A DNA stretch of 64,000 nucleotides from Prosapia bicincta (Eukaryota; Arthropoda; Insecta; Hemiptera; Cercopidae): positions 145,257,544-145,321,543 of the forward strand of contig JBAIZL010000001.1 in NCBI GenBank assembly GCA_036971475.1. Reading direction: 5' to 3'. Each line of letters starts with the position of its first letter. The stretch's first letter is position 1. A program made the position numbers and the translations under genes. This document shows positions 52,008 through 62,378 of this stretch, piece after piece. The notes under the pieces were generated by a model. It was not told the origin of the DNA, made no database searches, and was given only the letters and a program-made list of their open reading frames with translations.

Positions 52008-52085
52008 GGGAAAGTTGGCTCCGTATCAAAGTGCCAGACTTCGAACACGAAGATTCTCAGTTCGAATCCGACCTGGACCCTCCCC
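52008..52085 (+). pseudogene. tRNA-Arg-like pseudogene or SINE head
   Basis: Contains a B-box-like GTTCGAATCC (52060-52069) and, upstream, ACTTCGAACACGAAGATT. This closely follows the anticodon-arm order of an animal tRNA-Arg with anticodon UCG (GACTTCGG.TCAGAAGATT). A weak A-box-like TTGGCTCCGTATCAAAGTG precedes it. The anticodon and T stems no longer pair properly, so it is not a working tRNA. It is followed directly by repeats X (52105) and Y (52299), so it may be the head of a tRNA-derived SINE. Confidence 0.55.
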
Positions 52086-52104
52086 CAAAATTTTTATAAT
52101 TTAA

Positions 52105-52270
52105 TTATTGAATAAATATTTGAAAAGACTGTATTAACATCAATTCCCATCCACTATAGGTTTAAAAAATGTATTTGAACTTGATTGGATTAATAAAAAC
52201 GTATTTTATTAACGATTGAAAATTTGTACAAGATATAAATCAGGAGAATGTGGCTAATAGAATAAATTGA
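52105..52270 (+). mobile_element. Dispersed repeat X, copy 2
   Basis: Second copy of the repeat at 43852-44022, lying about 20 bp after the tRNA-like head. That makes the tRNA-like segment and X plausibly one composite short element. Confidence 0.6.
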
Positions 52271-52298
52271 AAAATATGAAGTCAAAAGTATCAGGGAC

Positions 52299-52432
52299 AT
52301 ATGTATTCCTGCTCAGCTCCGTTCTACTACCAATCTTAGAGTCTTCCGTCTCTTACAGAGGAATTTTTAGTTTGTAGATCGATCCATCTATTGTTATAAA
52401 GTCCAAAAATTAATTTATAAAGTAAATCAAAC
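52299..52432 (+). mobile_element. Dispersed repeat Y, copy 2
   Basis: Second copy of the repeat at 51362-51490. It ends with ATTTATAAAGTAAAT-type sequence, as copy 1 does. Confidence 0.6.
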
Positions 52433-52628
52433 AATGTACAAAATATAAAAAGGTATTTTACAGAAGACGCCAGCTGCCGTTTCATCTTTGTCTAAAGACG
52501 AAGAAATAAAAATCGAAGGCGAGATATCTTACCCTCATTCTAAAAAAATTTGCGATTTTGAACAATGTTAAGATAAAAAAAATCACAGTTACATAAACTT
52601 ACACACTTGATATACGCCTAATATTGGT

Positions 52629-52841
52629 GTGGTGAAGAAACCATTAATTTCACCCAGTGTAATAATCGTTAAACAGTTATCCATTACTGAAGACCCTATA
52701 CTACAAAACACATCAAGCCTACCGCCTAGAAACCCCTATTCTGAACTACCTCCACCAAACAATCCACCTAAACAACATGTAGCTGATAAGGAAGAAACCA
52801 GAGCAAAATTGAATTTACAAAGCCCTGTATGTTGTAGGTAA
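52629..52841 (+). other. Possible exon, proline-rich peptide
   Basis: Open frame (formally GTG-started) with a proline-rich middle, SLPPRNPYSELPPPNNPPKQ, and base composition less AT-biased than its flanks. The sequence GTAG|GTAAAC near 52836-52845 would serve as a splice donor. No acceptor is convincing and no family is recognised. It could be an exon, a decayed gag-like fragment or chance. Confidence 0.18.
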
Positions 52842-54510
52842 ACTCACTCGAATTCCGAAACAAACTATCCTGTGCCATCGTATTTCGCCAGATAAGCATT
52901 TTACTCGAAACTTTACAGAAGTCTTAACAGTAGAGATTTCTAGGGCTTTAAGTTCGTGCTGAAGTACTTTAGGACTAAGTTGTTCTAACTTTTAAGTACC
53001 TAAAGTAAGCATCACTTTTAGTTTAAGTCTTTCGAATTCTGTTAAGTACCAGCGAGAAGTCCCCTTCCAAAATTTCTACAATACAAAGTATATAGGCTGC
53101 ATATAAACGTTTTATTATATATAAGTGAATTATTTCAGTCCTCGAAATCTCAGTAAAATTATATGAAATAATTATGACGTACGATCAAATAAACATAAAA
53201 TATTCAAATTACATTGAAAAGTTTTTATTGACTGTAATGAAAGGGTTACACTGCGTGTATATGAAGATCCTTCAGCCCCAATTAAACTTCTAGACAGGTA
53301 AAGTCCAAATATTTCTTTTAATTGGAAACTTAATGGTATTAAATGATAAAATTAGGCTTAAACTTAGGCAACACGTTTTGCCGAGCTTATAACTAACGTA
53401 AAGTTATAAAAACATACTGGCAATAATGCTTTCGAACACCTTAAACGATTCTTTAGTGAGTGGGCCGGTTACTAGGAAGCTTTGTTGAAATAGGCGGCAG
53501 CGATATTACAGACAGATGTTCTACAATGTCAAAAAGTCTATGTAATTTGTTTTTGTATAATTCTTTTACGTTCTGGTACACTAATACAAAAGCAATAAAT
53601 GTTCAAACCGAAGGGCATTCACTCTTTGACCACATTAGAGAACACCTGGGTTTCAAACAGCTGTAGCTCAACAACGCTTCCTAGCGGCTAATCTAACCAC
53701 TGATGAATATCGCCTGTGTGCTGAGAAAACGTTAAGTTTAAATTGTTGTTCATAAATTTATACTAATTATAGTTTTGACAGATTGTTTTACTAGCCTTTG
53801 TCGAAACTAGTAATTTTGCAGAAGATTCGCCGAACGTCATAGAGTTCAAGAGAAAACTAAGTTCATTGTTTTTTAATCGTATAGAAATGGTAAAGATTAA
53901 GAAATATAATATTCAGGTATTCTCATTGCAATATTCAAGCACTAATAAATTACAAATATTGTATTAGGATTGGAAAGAATTTGCTCTAAAAATATTACAG
54001 TAACAAGGAAAGTTTTTGTATAAGTAGCCTATACAAATGTACACTTATTGTCAATCTACGTTACGGTAATTGGTTATGTTTTATGAATTCAAGACTGAAA
54101 TTGTACAAGAGCTTTAAAGAGGAACATTTTTCATGCAACATTTTAGTACGTTAAGTAGGCCCTACATAAGATAAATATAAGTGCTAAAACACAAAGTGAA
54201 CAATCGTTTTAACATTAATTGGGGTCTATATTTTAAGCATTAAATTGTTACACAGGTAAGATACTAACAAAGTAGTACACAACACACATTAAAAAAAACT
54301 AAGACCTTAAAAAATACTAAATTTTTATGTCTAAAAACTAAATTTAACAAATAAATTATAATTTAAGCTGTTTATTATAATGATTCTAAAACCTTACAAC
54401 GAAATATTCGTCGTATAAAAGACAAAATTAAAAAAATCTGGACAAACTATAGTAGGCTACTTTTGAAATTTTCTAATCTTTTAAAAAAAACAACAATATA
54501 TACATATAAG
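52842..54510. other. AT-rich stretch, no confident gene
   Basis: The frame at 53460-53666 plus (68 codons) is the least biased but has no recognised motif. A hammerhead-like core lies at 53700, listed separately. The rest is AT-rich single-copy DNA. Confidence 0.5.
53700..53733 (+). ncRNA. Degenerate hammerhead-like core, solitary
   Basis: CTGATGA (53700-53706), the canonical hammerhead box, is followed after 18 bases by GAAAACGTT (53725-53733). The intervening bases pair poorly (about three pairs). It is not in a palindrome. Compare the motifs at 38329 and 62906. Either a decayed copy or coincidence. Confidence 0.2.
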
Positions 54511-54582
54511 TTAGGTTAGGTTATGGTTACGATTACAGTGTGGTTATGGTTAGGTTAGGTAAAGTTAGGTTATGCTAGGTTG

Positions 54583-54584
<2 letters not shown>
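54511..54584. repeat. Degenerate TTAGG telomere-like tract
   Basis: Begins TTAGGTTAGGTTATGG and continues with further TTAGG, TTATGG and CTAGG words over about 74 bp, directly followed by (TA)n. TTAGG is the telomere repeat of most insects and several other arthropods. The tract is short and interstitial, so it is a decayed internal telomere-like sequence, not a chromosome end. Confidence 0.7.

Positions 54585-54632
<48 letters not shown>
54585..54632. repeat. (TA)n microsatellite
   Basis: About 24 uninterrupted TA repeats directly after the TTAGG-like tract. Confidence 0.97.
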
Positions 54633-54633
<1 letters not shown>

Positions 54634-55577
54634 CACTTTTAAAATTTAATTCAAACATACTAACAACTCATAAAAAAGCAAAATGCATAACAAACTTACT
54701 GACTAATAATGAAAACAAATATACTCTGAATAAAGTTCGGTATAAGTAAATAATACATTGAATAATGTAACTAGCAGAAAATTATAAAATGATATCCTTA
54801 GATACAGCAACTTTCTATTTATGGATGCCAACAAAAGAAACTTTGCATAATTTAGTTGTTAATTTTAGAACAGATATTACCGAAAAAGGAACAGAGAAAT
54901 AAAAACGATGAATTATACGACAAAGAAAAAAACAAGAGCATCTAATGCTGGATCGAGCCAACAATGGTTTCCAAATTGACAATAATGGATTTAAGTCGAC
55001 CGCATAATTCTATAGGAATGCTACTAATGAAAAACTGTTATGTAGAACATCGTTACAGATATTTTCTTTCTGATAAAAAAAGACATAAAATTCAAACTTA
55101 CTGATATTTCAAAAAATTGAGAACAAATAGTTATCTCTCTCTCGCTCTCGTAGTTGTATGTTTTAAAATACAAACAATTAATCAAAAATACGTTAATGAC
55201 AACAAGTGACGATGTTTGTGATACGTGTAAACAGGTTTAAGGCGTTCATCCTAAATGTTTATCTAAATAGGTCTTCAAGGTTAAGAAATCCAAAAAGATT
55301 AACAGTTTACCTCTACTTGCACTATTCAAATAAACTTGGACTGATAAGGCAGTTTATTTACGTTTTATAGCTCTTCACAGATGGAGAATTTATGATGTCT
55401 TCTACTTCCTGTTGACAAGAAGAGTTTATATGATTACCCATTCTTGCTAGACGTACAGAAAGGACAGTCACTTGATAGTTTTAATTACTTCTTAAGGAGA
55501 CAACTGTAATATGAAGATATTAAGCCTTGCTGTATTCAATGTAAATATTAAATTTTAAAAAACATTTCCTGTACTTC

Positions 55578-55578
<1 letters not shown>
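54633..55578. other. AT-rich spacer, no gene seen
   Basis: Single-copy AT-rich DNA with a short CT tract near 55135-55150. No reading frame, RNA or repeat of note. The minus frame 55520-55753 lies over the TA tract and the palindrome arm. Confidence 0.5.

Positions 55579-55664
<86 letters not shown>
55579..55664. repeat. (TA)n microsatellite beside palindrome
   Basis: About 43 TA repeats, bracketed by ACTTCATA on the left and TATGAAGT on the right, so the tract sits at the centre of a small palindrome that overlaps the start of the larger one. Confidence 0.95.
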
Positions 55665-55669
<5 letters not shown>

Positions 55670-55898
55670 GTTATTATTATTTGTAAATATGTAATTTTTT
55701 CCACCATTAAGTGCAATAATTTTACCTTGTGTGATGAGGCACCTTTCGGTCACTTGACCATTGTCGAATCACTGATTGTGATTGTGAATCAGTGATTCGA
55801 CAATGGTCAAGTGACCGAAAAGTGCCTCATCACGCAAGGTAAAATTATTGCACTTAATGGTGGAAAAAAGTATTTACAAATAATAATAATAACTTCAT
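55665..55898. mobile_element. 234-bp foldback palindrome
   Basis: Left arm 55665-55777 and right arm 55787-55898 are near-perfect inverted copies around a 9-base loop (GTGATTGTG). Differences are few, for example CACCTTTCGG versus CCGAAAAGTG and TGTGTGATG versus CATCACGCA. (TA)n tracts lie outside both ends (55579-55664 and 55945-55979). It contains a GGTC/AAGT/GACC hairpin followed by GAAA in each arm, resembling the hammerhead-like motif but with TTCGACAAT in place of CTGAAGAT. No coding capacity. Confidence 0.85.
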
Positions 55899-55942
55899 AA
55901 AGTCGGTGTAACGGAAAAATAATGGACAACGTGAAATATCAC

Positions 55943-55944
<2 letters not shown>

Positions 55945-55979
<35 letters not shown>
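55945..55979. repeat. (TA)n microsatellite
   Basis: About 17 TA repeats, 46 bp beyond the right arm of the palindrome. Confidence 0.95.
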
Positions 55980-55984
<5 letters not shown>

Positions 55985-56264
55985 CTATGAATGTTTTGTA
56001 ATGAAATGTCAAACTATCATTAAGACATTTATGTAAAAAATTTTTTTAGTAACATTAATTAAATATTTTCAGTCAACAGACACTAACATAATACAAAAGA
56101 TTAATTAGTTTGCAATAAAATCATTAAAAATTTTGTGATACTGTGATACTTGGATTTAATACTTTAAATATGGCAAATATTCATGCAAATATCGTCAGAT
56201 TAGGCTGTTTTACAGTTATAGCAAGTCCGTGACTGAAGGAGCTACGAATGCATGCGGCTCCTTC

Positions 56265-56345
56265 AAATAACCAAAATTCAACTAACCGAAATGTACGCAA
56301 CTGTCAACTATCCAAATTTCGCGACGTTCAACTAAACGAAAGCGC
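56265..56345. repeat. Degenerate short tandem repeat
   Basis: Related words CAACTAACCGAAATG, CAACTATCCAAATTT and CAACTAAACGAAAGC follow one another at about 25-33 bp spacing. An inverted pair AAGGAGCT/GGCTCCTT lies just upstream. Confidence 0.5.
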
Positions 56346-57240
56346 ACGGATGCTTGTAATACATTATGATGATATAAGTGGTGGCTATTAGAGGTGAAGG
56401 ATAAAATGTTCAGTGAGTAAATGTAAATTTAGTTATAGCGAACTTCGTGTCTCCAATCCCACGTCTTTGACAGCTAATAAGAGAAATGCTTTTGGAAAAA
56501 AATAGGCTTTGTTCAATACTTCCTTGAACAAACAGTACTAATAGCATATTAAAGCTTAAAGCAAAAATAATATATAAAATTTGTTGAACTCATAACGACA
56601 AATAGGTTAAGTTCTCATAGGTCTTCGCTTCTGGAGTGAAGTTTTCATTTTGTTACTTTTACCAACCAATGTGAATGAGCGTAGTAATGGGTAGACGTTG
56701 TATTATGACCTCAATAAAGAGTAGGTCTGTATTAGGAAAGCAACGTGGCGCTCGCATTATGATCCATCTTGTATCTTCTATCAGACTTCCTTGACCGTTT
56801 ACCTTGACCTTCCTAATTTCTAATTCCTTTCTATTTTCCGAGGCGACAAAGCCATAATGGTTGGTCGCCTTAAAACTACAAAGAACAAACAAACTGTTAA
56901 TTCAGCTTGAACATTTCAAGTCCAAAGCCATAAGTAGTAGAGAAATTTATTTTGGGCGCTTCATCACAAATCTCTACAAACGAACAATCAATTCAAAACA
57001 TTCATTATAGTAACTTGTTTTAAAATACAAGCTGAAAAATATTAAATTAATAATAGAAATTTATGTTTAATGGTTAAAATAATAATACCGTTAAACCACT
57101 TTGTTACTTGATACCTGATCCAACAATTCGGGCCTATATCTACGGACATGGGACAAATCTATAGGAGATGTATATCTGTGTTGAGTCATAAACTTGTGTT
57201 TATGCATACGTATACCGTAAACGCAAACAGATACATAAGC

Positions 57241-57284
57241 ATTTGCATACGTATAAGCATATATTTGCATACGTATAAACATAA
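57241..57284. repeat. 22-bp tandem duplication
   Basis: ATTTGCATACGTATAAGCAT at 57241 is repeated at 57263 with one G-to-A change and a changed last base. A related GCATACGTATA lies upstream near 57204. Confidence 0.8.
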
Positions 57285-58199
57285 ATAGTAATATCTCCAT
57301 AATGGTAAATTCCGGTTGCAATGAAAACGACCGTCTCTTAGGGAAACCAACGACAAACCTTCAGTCAAACTATTTGATCCTACGTGGTAAAATCATTTTC
57401 AATATTTAATTCTTCTTAAAAATTATATAAACCCAAGATCCAAGTGTGTTGGAAATCTTGAATAAATCGTCATGCATTTCTATTTTATTTCATATTTCAA
57501 CAAAATCCGTTAGGAAATAGTTTTGGAGACGGATAATCTCGTCCAAGGATTTATCAATACAATGCTAGATTGTTTACAACCGGCGGGAGACTATTTAGCC
57601 TTTAGCTGATTATATAAATGCGTTGAAAGTTATTTAGGACTGGGCATCGATGTGGTTTAGGGCATCTGGTCTGCTAATTAATTTCAATAATGTCAGAAAA
57701 GATTGTCCATATTTTCATGACTTATGAGGTCAGAGGCTATTGTGTGTCACCATTGTTTACCCGACGTAGCGTCGCGTCGATAAATTGCTTACGACGCCTG
57801 TCTATGCAAAATAGTTTTACAAAACAAGTAATTAAGCTGAACTGTATTTTATTATACAGTGTACTTTGACATTTTGTAAAGGCTTAATTAGAATCTGCGG
57901 AGGGCGATTATGTAAATAGCTAGCCTTAGAGAACGGATTATTGACAATGAAGAAACACACAAATATTGTTGTGTCGGGTTCATTGCCTTTAACATTACGT
58001 ACTGTAACAATCCCATTTATAATCTGTATGATGTAACCTGTCTTCTGAACGCTCGGCTACCAGGCTTGCCACGGACCTGTCTTATCGCTTGCAGCCGCCC
58101 GCAGCTGTTTCTTTCATTAGTCATGTACTAGCATCCCCAATAAGTAAATTAACGTTCTTTTAAGTCCCCCATACACGGTCGAGCATGGTTGCGACGGTG

Positions 58200-58555
58200 T
58201 TGGCGGCGAACATGCTCGCCCGTGTGTGGGGTCTACGAGCATTCCAACAAGCGAGCATGTTCGGATCGGCCCTCTACCCGGCGAGCCCGAGCCCCAACAC
58301 GGACTTGCTCGGCCGTCAGTAGGGACGACCAACATGGTCGCTAGCATGCTCGCCCGTGTGTGGGGTCTACGAGCATTCCAACCAGCGAGCATGTTCGGAT
58401 CGGCGCTCTACCCGGCGAGCCCGAGCCCCAACATGGACTTGCTCGCCCGTGTGTGGGGTCTACGAGCATTCCAACCATCGAGTATGTTCGGATCGGCGCT
58501 CTACCCGGCGAGCCCGAGCCCCAACACGGACTTGCTCGGCCGTCTGTGGAGACGA
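58200..58555. repeat. TIR-like iterations inside the Harbinger-like element
   Basis: The segment GCTCGCCCGTGTGTGGGG occurs near 58215, 58349 and 58441 (spacings 134 and 93 bp), followed each time by a CTACGAGCATTCCAAC block and a CGGCGAGCCCGAGCCCCAAC block. Shorter relatives (TTGCTCGGCCGT then TGTGG or AGTAGG) lie near 58305 and 58532, and another near 58960. All resemble the right terminus (CATGCTCTCTCGTGTTTGGG). GC-rich with many GAGCATGCTC-like palindromes. Overlapping frames on both strands are repeat by-products. Confidence 0.8.
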
Positions 58556-58577
58556 CCAACATGTTCGCCGCATGCTC

Positions 58578-58886
58578 AGCCAAAAACTGAAGTGTCGCAG
58601 CAAGGCGCTCTTCACAGCTGATCGACTCCCTCACAGCAGTATTCTGTTTCTCAACTCCTAGAGAAATACGTCGAATAATGTCTTCGAAACAGTATTCAGT
58701 CATCCTCAGGTTATTTTAATAAACATTCGGTTCGTTTGCTACTAGTTCTGCCAACAGAGACATGTGACTGAACGGGTTCCTATTTTTAAGCCAATTCTTG
58801 CACCGTATTTTGCGTGGCTAGCGATTTTTCTCATCTTCCAAACGAACGAAACCACCACAAATAGCCACCACAGCGTTAGCATGCAT
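58578..58886 (-). pseudogene. Harbinger-type transposase, N-terminal fragment
   Basis: Reading from the ATG at 58886 there are 103 codons in one frame, broken by two stops (TAG at 58820-58818 and TAA at 58718-58716). Recognisable blocks are KNWLKNRNPFSHMSLLAEL, then LRMTEYCFEDII, then VEKQNTAVRESISCEER and RLAATLQFLA. These match the order and wording of the N-terminal region of PIF/Harbinger transposases (family pattern F..LL..V...I.KQDT.MR.AIS..ERLA.TLRFLATG). Homology ends exactly after FLA at 58578, where the TIR-like repeats begin, so the DDE catalytic domain is deleted. Frame and stops are seen; the family assignment is from knowledge of the family. Confidence 0.85.
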
Positions 58887-59199
58887 TTCGCACACACTGA
58901 CACAACTAGACTGTCACAGAGCCTAGAGAAGCAAGAGTACTGTGCGGCGGCGGCGAGCATGCTCGATCGTCTGTGGGCAACACCGAGCATGATCGCTAAC
59001 AGGTTCGCCAACATGCTCTCTCGTGTTTGGGGGACTTTACCCTGATCATAATTTGTATTGAAAATGTTGAAAAGTATTTAAACTTTCAATAAGAATGATA
59101 CTAAACATGACATAGTTGATCGTTATAATGAAATGAATTATTGAAGCACAAAATAGGCTACGACTTTATTGTTTTGTTGTTTTATTTACCAATTTATTA

Positions 59200-59202
<3 letters not shown>

Positions 59203-59259
<57 letters not shown>
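59203..59259. repeat. (TA)n microsatellite
   Basis: About 28 TA repeats between the Harbinger-like element and the GT tract. Confidence 0.97.
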
Positions 59260-59261
<2 letters not shown>

Positions 59262-59354
59262 CACACAGACTTTAAACGCCACTTCAAATGATGTATTTAG
59301 CAATAGAGTGTGTTAACTTTAAATATATGTGTTTATTCAGATATATGTATATAC

Positions 59355-59455
<101 letters not shown>

Positions 59456-60250
59456 CAGTATGTTTACTCTAAATATATATGTTCATTTAGGACATGCATA
59501 TATATACCCCAAAAAATTCCGACCTCGAAGCAGTTATTTTCCACGACTGAAGGCATTGACTTTATCTAAAACTTGAAACTACTGTACTTCACGCGTCTAA
59601 GTTGGGAACAAGTAATTAGGCGCTACTCGCACTCCAAGTGCCTGCATTGTGCACTGATTACGCTTTTAATTGGCCAATTAGAACTGTCTCCAGCGCATAT
59701 TTATATAAAGCCCATAGTTTCAGGAAGTTGTAAAGTAGGCCAGTAGAAATATGGGTTAGTCGATAAGCTGCATCTGCATCTACATATCACGTAATTTATA
59801 AAACCACTAATCTCGTAAAACAAGGCAATTTTATAGTTAATCTCTTTGGTTACATTCCTGTTTGAGTTAGAGACTTGGCAGTTTTTAATTAAAACCATTC
59901 CAAGAATTTATTCAACGGTCATAACTGGATTATACTCCAGTTTGCAATAACTGGAAAACAATACTCATTTTTGAAATCTATTTTTATTCCGTCGTTTCCC
60001 ATGTCTCTTAGAACGAACCAGAATAGTTAGTCACCCGTACATGGCAAGTAGTCTAAACGTTAGAGACTAAACGCCGGATAGCGGGTAGACTCCTTAGGAT
60101 TGGATGATATTTTCTGTCACTTATATTCGTTTGTAGCTGGTGGTACCAGTGACAAAATAAGGAAAATGACAGTTCCAGTGACAATGGATCTATAGGAAGT
60201 TGTCTTTGTTGTGATTTTGTTCAAAGAGTCGCAGTCACTGGATGAAACTG

Positions 60251-60462
60251 TTGTAATTGGTTGATTTATCGCTCTCACTGGCTCTGCTCACCACTTGACT
60301 CATGGCGCCGATTATCGTGCAGTGTCGTTGACTGAAGGGAAGGGGGTTGCCTCTGTTGTAATTGGGCAAAATGTCACTGTCGTGGCTGAAAAGTTACTGA
60401 TATTTTAACACACCTGTCATTGGTTGATTTGTCGCTGTTACTGGTTCTACTCATTTATGTCG
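60251..60462. repeat. Diverged direct duplication, about 163-bp spacing
   Basis: ATTGGTTGATTTATCGCT at 60256 recurs as ATTGGTTGATTTGTCGCT at 60419; both are followed by a (C/T)ACTGG(C/T)TCT.CTCA segment. The surrounding 60130-60510 is rich in CAGTGAC/GTCACTG words. Confidence 0.65.
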
Positions 60463-60625
60463 TGTGTGGGTGATCGATTTGTGTCAGGTTTCAAGATAGT
60501 GACAATAATGTGAACAGAAGACTGTCATCTACACATCACACTAGTTTTATCTTAATTTCGTAGAAGTTTATTTATAAATAAAATGAGCCTTCCAAAAAAC
60601 GAGGTGTGGAATCATTTGATCAAGT

Positions 60626-60916
60626 GTGGTATGGCTGCCTGTTATTGGCACTTACAGAGCAGTCTCAGTATCCCTTGTCACCGGTAAAAGTCCAGATCCA
60701 AACCTGGCGCTCTCACAAAAAATCACAGAACCGTTAAAGTCACGGGATCGACCATCTCAAAGATTCCTCCCTTTGCCACCCTTGAGAGCAGGTACGGGGA
60801 TCCCACCTACCCCATATAAATTCCCATTATTCCTACTACCTGAAGATCAGTACGACCTTTCTTTAATCAGATCCGTCTACCCTCCTTTTTATTCTCCTTC
60901 TTACAAGAGGAAGTAA
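60626..60916 (+). other. Unrecognised 96-codon open frame
   Basis: GTG-opened plus-strand frame, proline-rich in the middle (FLPLPPLRAGTGIPPTPYKF), with base composition less AT-biased than its neighbourhood and ending YKRK before TAA. No family recognised and no splice signals identified. Possible exon or transposon remnant. Confidence 0.15.
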
Positions 60917-61950
60917 AGATAGACCCCGATAGAGAATAAGTCTAATTCTGGTAGGCGACTCAATGTGAATGATTTCCCTTACATACTCTAATACGAGGTT
61001 TTATCTCCCTAAATTAACTTTAATTTTATTTACGGCCCTTTCCTATCCTTCGTAGGCCATAATAGCCTAACTGGCTGAACGCCTAAAACGTAAATAATCC
61101 AAACTAAGCTTATGTTGTATTTAGTGAATACGTTATTAAGAGCTTGTTAAGGTTAATGGAACTTACAACATTACCCTTCAGTTATACCTCTTTGAGTTTA
61201 CAATGTTCGTATTGAATATAAACATTATCATCAAATAATAAACCCACAAAACTAAGTTAGTGTTTTATGAGTAAACCATCTACTACTGACAGGAAAAAAT
61301 TTAAATAAAAAAAAGAAAGTACACGACTATATAATTTTACTTACTAAAACATAAAATATAATTTTCCAGTAACGAAAACATAATTTATGTTTAATAACGA
61401 AAGCTTATTAGGCCTACCCACAGAGTTTTGAAATCGGCGCCGAATTTCTTACTTGGAAACATACTGAATTTCACAAATAAAGGGATTTTACATGATGTTA
61501 TAAACACAGGCTATTAAATCACGTCTTCCATAGACCTATTTTATAAATCTGAGAAATTTATTAAATTTATCATTGAAAAGATTTAAAGAGATATTATCTC
61601 TTTTATTTGTAAGCATCTACAATAATCACATTCCGAGTAAATCATTCAAAGAAGGTTAAATCGTCGGCAATCTGTATCTGAATGAAAAATATCGAACAGA
61701 ATCTGATATTTTACGGTATTTCCGATAACAAAGATCAATTATCGTCCTGCATACTCCCACAATATCGACATGAAATCTTTGTTTCGTGAGAAAACTCAAT
61801 GGTTCACTAGAATGACGCATATGAAATCAAACAAATAAAAAGTTAATTGTTTTGGAAATGTTTGGAATAGATTTGTTGGATTAGCAAATACAAAGCATGA
61901 TAGCGACCCTATCTTGAAAATATTTTGGGCAATAAGCTTATGTTAAATTA

Positions 61951-62378
61951 TGTTTTCGTTAATGGAAATTTTTGTTTACTTTTTAGTACGTAAAAATTTT
62001 ATGTTAGCGGTTTTCAAGTCGGTTCTGTTTTTAGTTAAATATTTTTTTCTTCATTTTTAGAGGTACGATGTTGGTTGTCGAACAAGTTGGAATAGAATAG
62101 ATAAACTATAATTGAAATAAAGTGTAGTAACGCTCACTATAGGTATTTGTATGAATACAAACACAAATTGTTGCCCTCGTTGGACTGCGAGTATATATTG
62201 ATCATTTTAAAATCAATAGTTTTTCTGAGGTCCAGAAACATTTATTACAATTTTTTAATTGTGTTTTCGTTATTGGAAAGTTATTGTTACTTTTTAGTAG
62301 GTAAAAGTGATTTATTCAGCTTCTTTCTCGGTCGTGCTTTTTTAAGATTTTTTATACTGTATCTTTATTTTTAGAGAT
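61951..62378. repeat. Diverged direct duplication, 312-bp spacing
   Basis: TGTTTTCGTTAATGGAAA at 61951 recurs as TGTTTTCGTTATTGGAAA at 62263. Both are followed by ACTTTTTAGTA.GTAAAA, a TCTCGG- or TCAAGTCGG-type segment and a TTTTTAGAG ending (62057 and 62370). Confidence 0.75.

Larger units (their letters stand above)
55980..58159. other. AT-rich stretch, no confident gene
   Basis: The minus frame 56659-56892 (77 codons, start MFVLCSFKATNHYGF) is compositionally mixed but unrecognised. A segment near 57490-57530, with TTTCAACAAAATCCG and AATAGTTTTGGAG, resembles tails of decayed interspersed elements. Nothing else is supported. Confidence 0.45.
58163..59036 (-). mobile_element. PIF/Harbinger-like DNA transposon, degenerate
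   Basis: Left end AGTCCCCCATACACGG... and right end ...CGTGTTTGGGGGACT form terminal inverted repeats of about 26 bp ending in GAGCATG/CATGCTC. The element is flanked on both sides by TTA (58160-58162 and 59037-59039), the 3-bp target duplication typical of PIF/Harbinger. It is 874 bp long and GC-rich against AT-rich surroundings. It carries a transposase N-terminal fragment on the minus strand (58578-58886) and several direct iterations of its own TIR-like sequence. The catalytic part of the transposase is absent, so the copy cannot move by itself. Confidence 0.88.

Noticed and set aside
52008..52085. Working tRNA gene
   Set aside because: B box and anticodon-loop order are recognisable, but the anticodon and T stems do not pair and no acceptor stem closes.
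54511..54584. Real chromosome end
   Set aside because: Only about 74 bp, degenerate, and embedded between single-copy sequence on both sides.
58117..58661. Overlapping frames of 76 to 131 codons in the GC-rich block
   Set aside because: They translate TIR-like repeats of the Harbinger-like element. Only the minus-strand frame at 58578-58886 has family homology.
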